From: Pseudomonas sp. PH1b
GTDB taxonomy: Bacteria > Pseudomonadota > Gammaproteobacteria > Pseudomonadales > Pseudomonadaceae
Reading direction: 5' to 3'
Length of the DNA: 64,000 nucleotides
Assembly: GCF_000633395.1 (NCBI RefSeq)
Contig: NZ_AYMU01000003.1
Span: 62,001-126,000, forward strand
How positions within the stretch are numbered: the first letter of the stretch is position 1; every line of letters starts with the position of its first letter. Below are positions 44,687-51,303 of the stretch, piece after piece. A model generated the notes under the pieces. It had not been told where the DNA came from. It made no database searches and saw only the letters and a list, made by a program, of their open reading frames with translations. A program made the position numbers and the translations under genes.

Positions 44687-45810
44687 ACCTGCGCTGGCAA
44701 TGGTGTACAAGCCTCACCGCCGAAGATTTTCCCGTGGGCGCCTATGAACAGCTGCGCCAGGGGGTCGAGCAGGCAACGCCGTTCAACCGCCTGAGCTGGC
44801 TGCGGGGCGCCCAGCAGGCCCTGAACCCCTCGCAGCAGCTGCAGATTTTGCTGGGCTGGCAGGAGCAGCGCCTGGTGCTCTGCCTGCCGCTGGTGCGCAG
44901 CCGCGAATCCAGGGCCGGCCTGGCGCTGCAAGTGGTGCGTCACTTGGGGCATCCCCTGAGCGACCGCCTGGCGCTGCTGGTGGCAGACCCGGCGCACGAC
45001 GCCATGCCCGAGGCGCTGCGCAGGATCCGCCGGCAGTTGCCCCACGACCTGCTGCAACTGCATGAGCTGGTGCAGGCCGAGGGCCTGCTGGCGCCTTGGT
45101 GCCGGGCCAGCAGCTACAGCGACCAATCCCTGAGCTGTCGCGCACCGGAGCACCTGATTGTCGACAGTGACCGCGGGGAAGCCACCGGCACCTTGCGCTA
45201 TGAACTGCGCCGGGCGAAGAAGCGCTGCGGGGAAATCGACGCCCGGGTGGTGCGCCTGGCGCCCCAGGCCGATGCCATGGACAGCGTCCTGCAGAGGCTT
45301 TGCGAAGTGGAACAGGCCAGCTGGAAAGGCGCCGACGGCCTGGGGATCTTCTCCGGCGAGCAGCGCCAGCAATGGATGCACACGGCCCTGTGCGGCCTGG
45401 CTGTCGAAGGCTGCGTCCGGGTGGTGATGCTCGAGCACCAGGGGCGCTGCATCAGCTATCGCCTGGGCCTGTTGGAACAGGGCCGACTGTATGACTACAA
45501 CATCGCCTTCCTGGCCGACTACGCCAACCTGGGCAGCGGCCGGCTGCTGCTGGACGAATGGATCCGCTGGGGCCTGGACGAAGGCTGGCAGTGGGTCGAC
45601 GCCTCCCGGGTCAGCCTCAGCCGCTCCAGCCACCAGTTGCATGAACGCATGAGCGGCGTGGTCGAGCACCAGCGCTGGAGCTTCTACTCCTGGCGCCCCC
45701 GGGGCCTGCTGGCGGGCGTCGCCGAACGCCTGTGGCAGCAACTCAAACCTCGCCTCAAGGCCTGGCGCGACCGGCGTCAGGCCATCACTGAACAAGGGGC
45801 TCGCCCATGA
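44683..45810 (+). CDS. BioF2/FemAB-like GNAT protein of the exopolysaccharide locus
   Basis: 375 residues from GTG 44683, which overlaps the previous stop and has AAGGAG upstream. Two GNAT-like halves are seen. The second half contains LRYELRRAKKRCGE, CEVEQASWKGADGLGIFS, CISYRLGLLEQGRLYDYNIAF and DYANLGSGRLLLDEWIRWG, a pattern typical of the GNAT_6/BioF2-like (CelD/FemAB-related) family. Such proteins recur in polysaccharide loci and are presumed acyl or aminoacyl transferases. The substrate is unknown. It is paired with another GNAT-like gene immediately upstream. Confidence 0.7.
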   Translation: MNLRWQWCTSLTAEDFPVGAYEQLRQGVEQATPFNRLSWLRGAQQALNPSQQLQILLGWQEQRLVLCLPLVRSRESRAGLALQVVRHLGHPLSDRLALLVADPAHDAMPEALRRIRRQLPHDLLQLHELVQAEGLLAPWCRASSYSDQSLSCRAPEHLIVDSDRGEATGTLRYELRRAKKRCGEIDARVVRLAPQADAMDSVLQRLCEVEQASWKGADGLGIFSGEQRQQWMHTALCGLAVEGCVRVVMLEHQGRCISYRLGLLEQGRLYDYNIAFLADYANLGSGRLLLDEWIRWGLDEGWQWVDASRVSLSRSSHQLHERMSGVVEHQRWSFYSWRPRGLLAGVAERLWQQLKPRLKAWRDRRQAITEQGARP

Positions 45811-46586
45811 AACACAACTTGGCTGCCAGCCACGCGCACCGCGTCATCGTCAACGCCGACGACTTCGGCCTCGACCCGGACTACAACCAGTTGACCCTGC
45901 GCGCGTTCAAGCGCGGGGTCATCAGTTCCGCCACGCTGATGGCCAACATGCCGGCCTTCGAGGATGCCTGTCGCCTGGTCCACGAGCATGCGCTGCTGGG
46001 ACGTATCGGCTTGCATTTCAACCTGACCTACGGCGCGCCCCTGAGCGTGGCCATCCGTGCCCAGCCGCTGTTCTGCAATGCCCAGGGCCAGTTCGACCTG
46101 GAAGTGCCGCGCTCGGCCCTGCGCTTGCCGGCGGCGGCGGTCGAGGCGGTGCAGCAGGAACTGCAGGCACAGTGGCAGCGCTGTCTCGACCAGGGCCTGC
46201 GCCCGAGCCATATCGACTCCCACCAGCACGTGCACAACCTGTGGCCGATTGCCCCGATCGTCGCACGCTTCGCCGCCCGGCAAGGGGTGCCGGTACGCCT
46301 GGCACGCAACGTGGGCGGCAATATCGGTCCGCTCAAATGGCTGTTCAAGAGTGCCTTGAACCGGCGTATACGCTGGTTGTCCGGGCAGCCGCCAAGCGCG
46401 GTATGCACGCCCCGGGACCTGCTGGAGGGCTTTCGCCCCTCAGGGCTGGTGGAAGTGGTGGCCCACCCAACGCAATGGGCCGATGGCGATTTCGGCGACG
46501 ACTATCTTCCGCCTGAACAATCCCTGGAACAGTTGCTCAACCAGGCCTTGCCCCACCATCAACGGATTGCCTACAGCGAGCGATAA
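45807..46586 (+). CDS. YdjC/ChbG-like carbohydrate deacetylase
   Basis: 259 residues. YdjC-family signatures are VNADDFGLDPDYNQLTLRAF at the N-terminus (metal-binding Asp in ADDFG), GRIGLHFNLTYG and the metal-binding HIDSHQHVHNLWPI, with a late RPSGLVEVVAHPTQW. ChbG removes acetyl groups from N-acetylated oligosaccharides in the cytoplasm. It is the last overlapping gene of the locus, 180 bp before an unrelated gene, and is the second deacetylase in the set besides the CE4 enzyme at 39755. Confidence 0.85.
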   Translation: MKHNLAASHAHRVIVNADDFGLDPDYNQLTLRAFKRGVISSATLMANMPAFEDACRLVHEHALLGRIGLHFNLTYGAPLSVAIRAQPLFCNAQGQFDLEVPRSALRLPAAAVEAVQQELQAQWQRCLDQGLRPSHIDSHQHVHNLWPIAPIVARFAARQGVPVRLARNVGGNIGPLKWLFKSALNRRIRWLSGQPPSAVCTPRDLLEGFRPSGLVEVVAHPTQWADGDFGDDYLPPEQSLEQLLNQALPHHQRIAYSER

Positions 46587-46681
46587 AGGACGAACAGAAG
46601 GCAGGAAAAGATTATTAGCTCCCTACTGAAATTAATCGACGGTTAATCCTGCCGCTCGACACTGAGCTTGACCGCGCTGAC

Positions 46682-46695
46682 TCAGAATATTCTGA
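46682..46695. promoter_or_regulatory. 14-bp perfect palindrome upstream of the DUF2790 gene
   Basis: TCAGAATATTCTGA is a perfect inverted repeat 70 bp upstream of the start at 46766. Its size and place suit a dimeric regulator site at or near the promoter. The regulator cannot be named. Confidence 0.45.
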
Positions 46696-46765
46696 CGCAT
46701 TGCGCGGCAAGTTCTGTGCCTGTTCGGGCGCAAAACTGACGTTCAGTCTGTCTTGGAGAACCGCC

Positions 46766-47020
46766 ATGAATCTGCGTACCGGATTGACCGCTGCCTTGCT
46801 GCTCAGCGCCCTCAGCGGGCTGGCCCAGGCCGACAGCACGGTGGCCGTGCCCTACCACTACGGCATGCCGCTGCACGTGGCCAAGGTGATCTCGATGAGC
46901 GAGCCCGATACCGCTGATTGCAAGGTCATCACCGCCGACATGAAGTACATCGACAATACGGGCAAAGCTGAGGAAATCACCTATCGCAAGATGTCCCAGG
47001 CCTGCGACTACCAGAACTGA
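46766..47020 (+). CDS. DUF2790 small periplasmic protein
   Basis: 84 residues from ATG 46766, with GGAG upstream. A signal peptide of about 22 residues ends in AQA, before DSTVAVPYHYGMPLHVAKVI. The mature part has two cysteines (DCKVITADM, SQACDYQN), possibly a disulfide. This is the Pseudomonas DUF2790 family, whose members are short secreted proteins often responsive to metal or envelope stress; function is unknown. It begins a separate unit after the exopolysaccharide locus and is preceded by a palindromic candidate operator. Confidence 0.85.
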   Translation: MNLRTGLTAALLLSALSGLAQADSTVAVPYHYGMPLHVAKVISMSEPDTADCKVITADMKYIDNTGKAEEITYRKMSQACDYQN

Positions 47021-47194
47021 AGCCGGTCGCTGGAGGGCGTATTGCCGTCACCTCCCTCCTGGTCAGGGCAGGCTGGTCTGCCCGGGCACGTGCCGGGCCC
47101 GTGACCACCTTGCCAGCACACGATCCCCAGCCACCGCAGGTACGCTTGCGGTGGCCGCTTGCAAGAGGATTGTTTTCCGGCAACAGCAACGCGG

Positions 47195-47458
47195 TCAGTG
47201 CACGCGCCTGGCAGCGGCCAGCAAGCTGGGATTATGGGCCAGGTCGTAACGCAACTCGGCGATCAGCTCGTTGATCTCGCGACAGCCATTGAGCAGCGAA
47301 GCATCGATGCCGGTGACCAGCAGGTCGACCCGGTCGGTATTTTGATCTGCGAAGACTTTCACCGTCATCGACAGGTCTGGACTCAAGGTGCATTGACAGC
47401 GCTTGGGCAGAAAGCTGCTTTCAATGATGTTGCGCAATTCCAGGGCAGATAAAAACAT
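47195..47458 (-). CDS. DUF1652 protein
   Basis: 87 residues from ATG 47458, with a strong AAGGAGAG ribosome binding site. The sequence LELRNIIESSFLPKRCQC and the later LLVTGIDASLLNGCREINEL match the Pseudomonas-restricted DUF1652 family, short cytoplasmic proteins of unknown role. A longer in-frame extension upstream to 47569 lacks family similarity and is rejected. It converges on the DUF2790 gene. Confidence 0.85.
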   Translation of the reverse strand: MFLSALELRNIIESSFLPKRCQCTLSPDLSMTVKVFADQNTDRVDLLVTGIDASLLNGCREINELIAELRYDLAHNPSLLAAARRVH

Positions 47459-47992
47459 GGCGACTCTCTCCTTTTCTCGAGACGGCCAATAATTGGCAAA
47501 CCGCTGCACAGCAGTGACGTCCGTGTTCGTGGGTGTTCCCGGCTCGGCCTTGGGTTCCTTGCAGACCAAGCCAAGTTACAGACTAAGCCGCTTTGCCGAC
47601 CCTGCTAAATTCGATTTCGCTCTGAGCACCGGGCTTTACGGCTTGAATCGGCGGAGGCCATCAACCACCTATCCATTTGCGTGCCAGCTGAGGCTCTGCA
47701 AAGCGGTGTTCGACCACCGGGCCTTGGGTTGAAGAGGCAGGAAACGTGCCTGCCTTGCCCTTGGCGACACCACCAGGCAAATCAAGGTGTTGAGCAAATT
47801 CGCTGCGGCAGTGCCCATGCAAAGTGCAAGAAATGCCCCCGTCAGCCGGGCAAAATGCCCTGTCACGCAACCTGCGTTTGCAGGAAGGCGACGGCGCCCT
47901 GCAGAATGCCCGGGACAATTTCTCACCCGAATGGCACCCGATCGGGTGCAAACGCTGTTCACTGTTCCAGATTCCATCAGCCAGGAGGCACC
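47459..47992. other. 534-bp divergent intergenic region
   Basis: The stretch between the DUF1652 start (-) and the ecotin start (+) shows no recognisable gene; open frames on both strands have no ribosome binding site or family resemblance. It contains the DUF1652 ribosome binding site at 47466-47475, and a perfect 16-bp palindrome at 47934-47949 before the ecotin gene. Confidence 0.5.
47934..47949. promoter_or_regulatory. 16-bp perfect palindrome upstream of the ecotin gene
   Basis: GCACCCGATCGGGTGC is perfectly self-complementary with no spacer, 43 bp upstream of the ecotin start. It may be an operator for a dimeric repressor or a leader hairpin. No regulator gene is adjacent. Confidence 0.45.
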
Positions 47993-48469
47993 ATGCGTCC
48001 GATTGCCCTTACCACCGCGGCCCTGCTCTCGGCCCTGTCCGTGCAGGCCCTGGCCGCCACGCTCGAAGACACCGCGCCCTACCCCAAGGCCGAGGACGGT
48101 TTCACCCGTCAGGTCATCCACCTGCCCAAGCAGCAGCATGAAGACCGCTACAAGGTCGAGATTCTCGCCGGCAAGACCCTCACCGTGGACTGCAACCGAC
48201 AGCGTCTGGGGGGCAACCTGGAGGAAAAGAACCTCGAAGGCTGGGGTTATCCCTACTATCGCCTGGAGCAGGTCAGCGGCCCGGTGAGCACCAAGATGGC
48301 CTGCCCCGATGGCCAGACTCGCCAGGACTTGGTGCCGGTGATCGGCGACGGCTTTGTCCTGCGCTACAACAGCAAACTGCCGATCGTGATCTATGCGCCC
48401 AAGGACGTGGAAGTGCGCTATCGCCTGTGGAGCGCTGCCGACAAGGTCCAGCAGGCCCGCCAGGAATAA
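47993..48469 (+). CDS. eco: Ecotin, periplasmic serine protease inhibitor
   Basis: 158 residues from ATG 47993 (AGGAGG upstream). The signal peptide ends around residue 21-22 (VQALA before ATLED). The mature domain follows ecotin closely: [29 protein letters not shown], the reactive loop, and [24 protein letters not shown]. Cys67 and Cys104 should form the conserved disulfide. In E. coli ecotin the loop reads VSTMMAC with Met at P1; here it is VSTKMAC, so P1 is Lys101. Ecotins act as dimers in the periplasm against trypsin-fold proteases such as neutrophil elastase or predator and host enzymes. Confidence 0.93.
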   Translation: MRPIALTTAALLSALSVQALAATLEDTAPYPKAEDGFTRQVIHLPKQQHEDRYKVEILAGKTLTVDCNRQRLGGNLEEKNLEGWGYPYYRLEQVSGPVSTKMACPDGQTRQDLVPVIGDGFVLRYNSKLPIVIYAPKDVEVRYRLWSAADKVQQARQE

Positions 48470-48495
48470 CCCGTTCTCATGCCAGGAGCTCGCCC

Positions 48496-48801
48496 TTGAT
48501 TACCTGCCACGTCAGATATGTGATCGATCCTTACCAACTGGCCGAGTTCGAGGCCTATTCCAAAGCCTGGATCGCCGTGGTCAGGCGCCTTGGTGGCACC
48601 CACCATGGTTACTTCCTGCCCTCCGAAGGCGCCAGCAACATTGCCTATTGCCTGTTCAGCTTTCCCTCGCTGGCAGACTATGAAGCCTATCGCCAGGCGG
48701 CCCTGAGCGACGCCGAACGCGTGGCCCTGGTGGCTTCTGTGGTGGAGAAGAAATTCATCCTCAGCTACGAGCGCAGCTTCCTGCGGCCATTGCTGTCCTG
48801 A
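48496..48801 (+). CDS. NIPSNAP family protein
   Basis: 101 residues from TTG 48496 (AGGAG 7 nt upstream); no ATG fits. It has VRYVIDPYQLAEFEAYSKAWIAVVRRLGGTHHGYF, in order, then AYCLFSFPSLADYEAYRQAA, a single dimeric ferredoxin-like NIPSNAP domain. The family's function in bacteria is unclear; relatives bind small ligands or act on monooxygenase-like substrates. It is 26 bp after the ecotin gene and may share its transcript, though no functional link is evident. Confidence 0.82.
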   Translation: MITCHVRYVIDPYQLAEFEAYSKAWIAVVRRLGGTHHGYFLPSEGASNIAYCLFSFPSLADYEAYRQAALSDAERVALVASVVEKKFILSYERSFLRPLLS

Positions 48802-48927
48802 CCCGCCGCTGAAGGCACAGGCCCGAGCTCCGGCTTGCCAGCCATGCACTGGCCAGCCGGGCACCCGCGAGGAGCGCCTTGGCCAGCCCTGCCCTCCGCA
48901 CACGGCACAGCCTCCACAGAGATTGCC

Positions 48928-49983
48928 TCAAGCCTGCAGCGCCAGCTCCTGGGAACGGCACAAGGCGGCGCGCTCGGCCACATGACGCAAACTGTCGAAG
49001 TTGATATTGGCCCCCGAATCAATGGCCACCAGGGTCTGCCCCCGCGCCCCGGTCTGGGCGACGTATGCCTTGATCCCGGCCACCGCCAGGGCCCCGGAGG
49101 GTTCGGTGATCGAGCGGGTATCGTCGTAGATGTCCTTGATCGCCGCACACAGCTGGTCATTGCTGACGCTGATCACCTGGTCCACATGGTGCCGGCAGAC
49201 CTGGAAACCGTGCTCGCCGATCTGCGCCACCGCGACACCGTCGGCAAAGCTGCCCACCGAAGGCAGGATCACCCGTTCGCCCGCCGCCAGCGCCTGCTGC
49301 AGACAGTTGGAGTGCTCGGATTCGACACCGATGATGCGGATTTCCGGACGCAGGTATTTGACGTAGGCGGCGATCCCGGCGATCAGCCCGCCACCGCCCA
49401 CCGGGACGAAGATCGCATCCAGCGCGCCTTGCTGCTGGCGCAGGATCTCCATGCCCACGGTGCCTTGCCCGGCAATCACATGGGGGTCATCGAAGGGTGA
49501 GACGAAGGTGCTGCCCGTGCGCTCGGCGAGGTTCAGGGCATGGGCCAGGGCAAAGGGGAAACTCTCGCCGTGCAACAGCGCCTCGGCACCGCGACTGCGC
49601 ACCCCCTGCACCTTGAGCTCGGGGGTGCTGGCGGGCATGACGATGCAGGCCTTGATTCCCAGCTCACGCGCCGCCAGCGCCACGCCCTGGGCATGATTGC
49701 CGGCGGACGCGGTGATCACCCCGCGCTGCCTCTGCTCGGCGCTCAGTTGCACCAGGCGGTTGTAGGCACCGCGGATCTTGAAGGAAAAGGTCGGCTGCAG
49801 GTCTTCACGCTTGAGCAGCACCTGGTTGCCCAGTTGCTGCGACAGTGCCGGTGCAGCCTGCAACGGCGTGCAGAGCGCCAGGTCGTAGACCGGCGCGGCG
49901 AGAATCATCTTCACGTAGCGCTCCAGCAAGGCCATGTCGGCAGAGGGCTGGGGCGTGCTGGCGGGACGGCTGGGGCGGTTCAT
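48928..49983 (-). CDS. Threonine dehydratase, catalytic domain only
   Basis: 351 residues from ATG 49983 with AGGAG 8 nt upstream. PLP-binding Lys69 lies in PTFSFKIRGAYN; the phosphate-binding glycine loop is PVGGGGLIAGIA; and ASAGNHAQGVALAA is the substrate loop. It deaminates threonine to 2-oxobutyrate. The sequence stops about 20 residues after SGANINFDSLRHVAERA, so the ACT-like regulatory domains of the 500-residue IlvA are missing. Its own upstream leader carries an isoleucine-codon attenuator, which argues for a biosynthetic (isoleucine) role despite the missing feedback domain; it could be named ilvA2 by role but I leave the symbol blank. Confidence 0.92.
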   Translation of the reverse strand: MNRPSRPASTPQPSADMALLERYVKMILAAPVYDLALCTPLQAAPALSQQLGNQVLLKREDLQPTFSFKIRGAYNRLVQLSAEQRQRGVITASAGNHAQGVALAARELGIKACIVMPASTPELKVQGVRSRGAEALLHGESFPFALAHALNLAERTGSTFVSPFDDPHVIAGQGTVGMEILRQQQGALDAIFVPVGGGGLIAGIAAYVKYLRPEIRIIGVESEHSNCLQQALAAGERVILPSVGSFADGVAVAQIGEHGFQVCRHHVDQVISVSNDQLCAAIKDIYDDTRSITEPSGALAVAGIKAYVAQTGARGQTLVAIDSGANINFDSLRHVAERAALCRSQELALQA

Positions 49984-50024
49984 GAGGGTTCTCCTGGCTG
50001 TGTTCGAAGCCCGGGAGACAGAGA

Positions 50025-50050
50025 GAAAAAACCCGCCTCCAGGGCGGGTT
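50025..50050 (-). terminator. Attenuator terminator of the threonine dehydratase leader
   Basis: On the minus strand AACCCGCC (50050-50043), loop CTGGA, then GGCGGGTT (50037-50030) and a run of six T. It lies between the leader peptide and the structural gene (42 nt before ATG 49983), so it is a conditional rather than an end-of-gene terminator. Confidence 0.85.
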
Positions 50051-50061
50051 GGGTGCAGTCG

Positions 50062-50102
50062 TCAGCAAGCCCGCCAATAAGGAATGGCGGTAATAATGCT
50101 TG
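50062..50102 (-). promoter_or_regulatory. Pause stem and antiterminator segments of the isoleucine attenuator
   Basis: On the minus strand segment 1 (50102-50085) pairs with segment 2 (50076-50066): CAAGC with GCTTG and CCGCCA with TGGCGG. Segment 2 also holds GGCGGG (50075-50070), which is complementary to CCCGCC of the terminator's left arm (50048-50043). This gives the 1:2 pause, 2:3 antiterminator and 3:4 terminator set of a translating-ribosome attenuator. The pairings are read from sequence; the mechanism is inference. Confidence 0.78.
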
Positions 50103-50130
50103 GCTGGGAACGAAAGGCTTGGAAAGTCAT
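50062..50130 (-). CDS. Leader peptide of the threonine dehydratase attenuator
   Basis: A 22-residue reading frame (ATG 50130 to TGA 50062) encoding MTFQAFRSQPSIITAIPYWR then Ala-Cys. Three of the codons are ATT (Ile) at 50097-50095, 50094-50092 and 50085-50083, with Thr and Ala codons between, and they overlie segment 1 of the pause hairpin. Stalling at Ile codons would free segment 2 to form the antiterminator, while a ribosome reaching the stop codon covers segment 2 and lets the terminator form. The ribosome binding site is weak. It is too short to be found by ordinary gene callers. Confidence 0.72.
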   Translation of the reverse strand: MTFQAFRSQPSIITAIPYWRAC

Positions 50131-50206
50131 GGGCAGAAACTAGCGAATCCAGCGTCCAGCCGCAAGCCTCTTTCTTGCCGCTCGCCGCCCGCCGCTTGAG
50201 CTGAAT

Positions 50207-50232
50207 TATACGATTCATATATGATTCGTATA
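50207..50232. promoter_or_regulatory. Operator-like inverted repeat upstream of the ParD-like gene
   Basis: TATACGATTCAT, AT, ATGATTCGTATA forms a 12-bp inverted repeat with one mismatch pair, ending 25 bp before the ATG at 50258. It also reads as two adjacent 11-bp direct repeats, GATTCATATAT and GATTCGTATAT (50212-50233). Such sites are typical of autoregulation by ribbon-helix-helix antitoxins. The upstream leader region of the divergent threonine dehydratase begins on its other side. Confidence 0.6.
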
Positions 50233-50257
50233 TTCACTCCAGAGGGTTTTCCGTCAC

Positions 50258-50458
50258 ATGGGCATCGTCAAGATCTCCGATGAACTGCACGAACAACTGC
50301 GCATGGCCAGTGCCGCCATGGACCGCTCGATCAACGCCCAGGCCGAGTTCTGGATCAAGATCGGCCTGCTGGCCGAGCTCAACCCGCACCTGACCTACAA
50401 CGATCTGGTCAACAAGCTGCTGTTGAACAAACCCGACCTGCTCAGGGGGCGCCCATGA
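50258..50458 (+). CDS. ParD-like antitoxin-type protein
   Basis: 66 residues. The start GIVKISDELHEQLRMASAAMDRSINAQAEFWIKIG reads as a ribbon-helix-helix DNA-binding domain of the ParD-like family, with a short C-terminal helix LTYNDLVNKLLLNKPDLL. In known TA systems such proteins neutralise a toxin and repress their promoter, and the inverted repeat at 50207-50232 fits that. There is no ParE-like toxin here; instead the gene overlaps the methionine aminopeptidase gene by 4 bp (ATGA). A moonlighting regulator rather than a real antitoxin is possible. Confidence 0.8.
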   Translation: MGIVKISDELHEQLRMASAAMDRSINAQAEFWIKIGLLAELNPHLTYNDLVNKLLLNKPDLLRGRP

Positions 50459-51219
50459 CCCAGGCGCTGATCAAGTCTGCGCAACAGCTGGCGCTGATGC
50501 GCGAGTCCGGGCGCCTGCTGGCCCAGGTGTTCACCTTCCTCGATGGTTTTGTCGCCGCCGGGCTGTCGACCCTGGAGCTGGACGCTGCGGTGGAGCACCT
50601 TATCCGCCATGAACTCAAGGCGCGCCCGGCCAGCAAGGGCCAATACAACTACCCCTACTGCATCAACACCTCGATCAACGAGGTGGTGTGCCACGGCATG
50701 CCCCACGCCAAGGCAGTGCTCAAGGACGGTGACATCGTCAACATCGACATCACTCTGGAAAAGAACGGCTACATTGCCGACTCCAGCAAGATGTACCTGA
50801 TCGGCAGCGTCGGTCCCAAGGCCCAGCGCCTGGTGACCAGCACCTTCGAGGCCATGTGGGCGGCGATCCAGGTGGTGCGTCCCGGCGCCCGCCTCGGCGA
50901 CATCGGCCACGCCATCCAGTCCCATGCCGAGGCCAAGGGCTATAGCGTGGTCCGCGAATACTGCGGCCACGGCATTGGCCGACAGATGCACGAAGAACCG
51001 CAGATCCTGCACTTCGGCCGTCCCGGCACCGGCCTGGAACTGCGCGAAGGCATGGTCTTCACCATCGAGCCGATGCTCAACCAGGGCAGCGCCCGGGTGC
51101 GCGGGCTCAAGGACGGCTGGACCGTGGTCACGCGTGACAACGCCCTCTCCGCCCAATGGGAACACACCATAGCGGTCACCCGGGACGGCTACGAAGTGCT
51201 GACCCTGCAACCGCAGTAG
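50455..51219 (+). CDS. map: Type I methionine aminopeptidase
   Basis: 254 residues. The metal ligands align as Asp98 (NIDIT), Asp109 (ADSSK), His172 (CGHGIG), Glu205 (TIEPM) and Glu236 (WEHTIA), one residue offset from the E. coli numbering. His79-type CHGMPH is also present. It removes the initiator methionine from nascent proteins. It lacks the N-terminal zinc-finger linker of eukaryotic enzymes and is of normal length. Coupling to a ParD-like gene suggests it is the second, non-housekeeping map copy of the genome; that is inference because the main copy (usually beside rpsB) is not in this window. Confidence 0.92.
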   Translation: MTQALIKSAQQLALMRESGRLLAQVFTFLDGFVAAGLSTLELDAAVEHLIRHELKARPASKGQYNYPYCINTSINEVVCHGMPHAKAVLKDGDIVNIDITLEKNGYIADSSKMYLIGSVGPKAQRLVTSTFEAMWAAIQVVRPGARLGDIGHAIQSHAEAKGYSVVREYCGHGIGRQMHEEPQILHFGRPGTGLELREGMVFTIEPMLNQGSARVRGLKDGWTVVTRDNALSAQWEHTIAVTRDGYEVLTLQPQ

Positions 51220-51303
51220 GACCTATGGCCGCCTGGCAGCGGCGCCGCGCCATGGGCATGGCCCCTGCCAGCGCACCAAGACCTGCAACAGCGGCCAGGC
51301 GCT

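Noticed and set aside
47458..47569. Longer start for the DUF1652 protein, adding 37 residues
   Set aside because: The added residues do not resemble the family and the strong AAGGAGAG site lies before ATG 47458.
47459..47992. Several open frames on both strands between the DUF1652 and ecotin genes
   Set aside because: None has a ribosome binding site, a recognisable family or a plausible amino acid composition.
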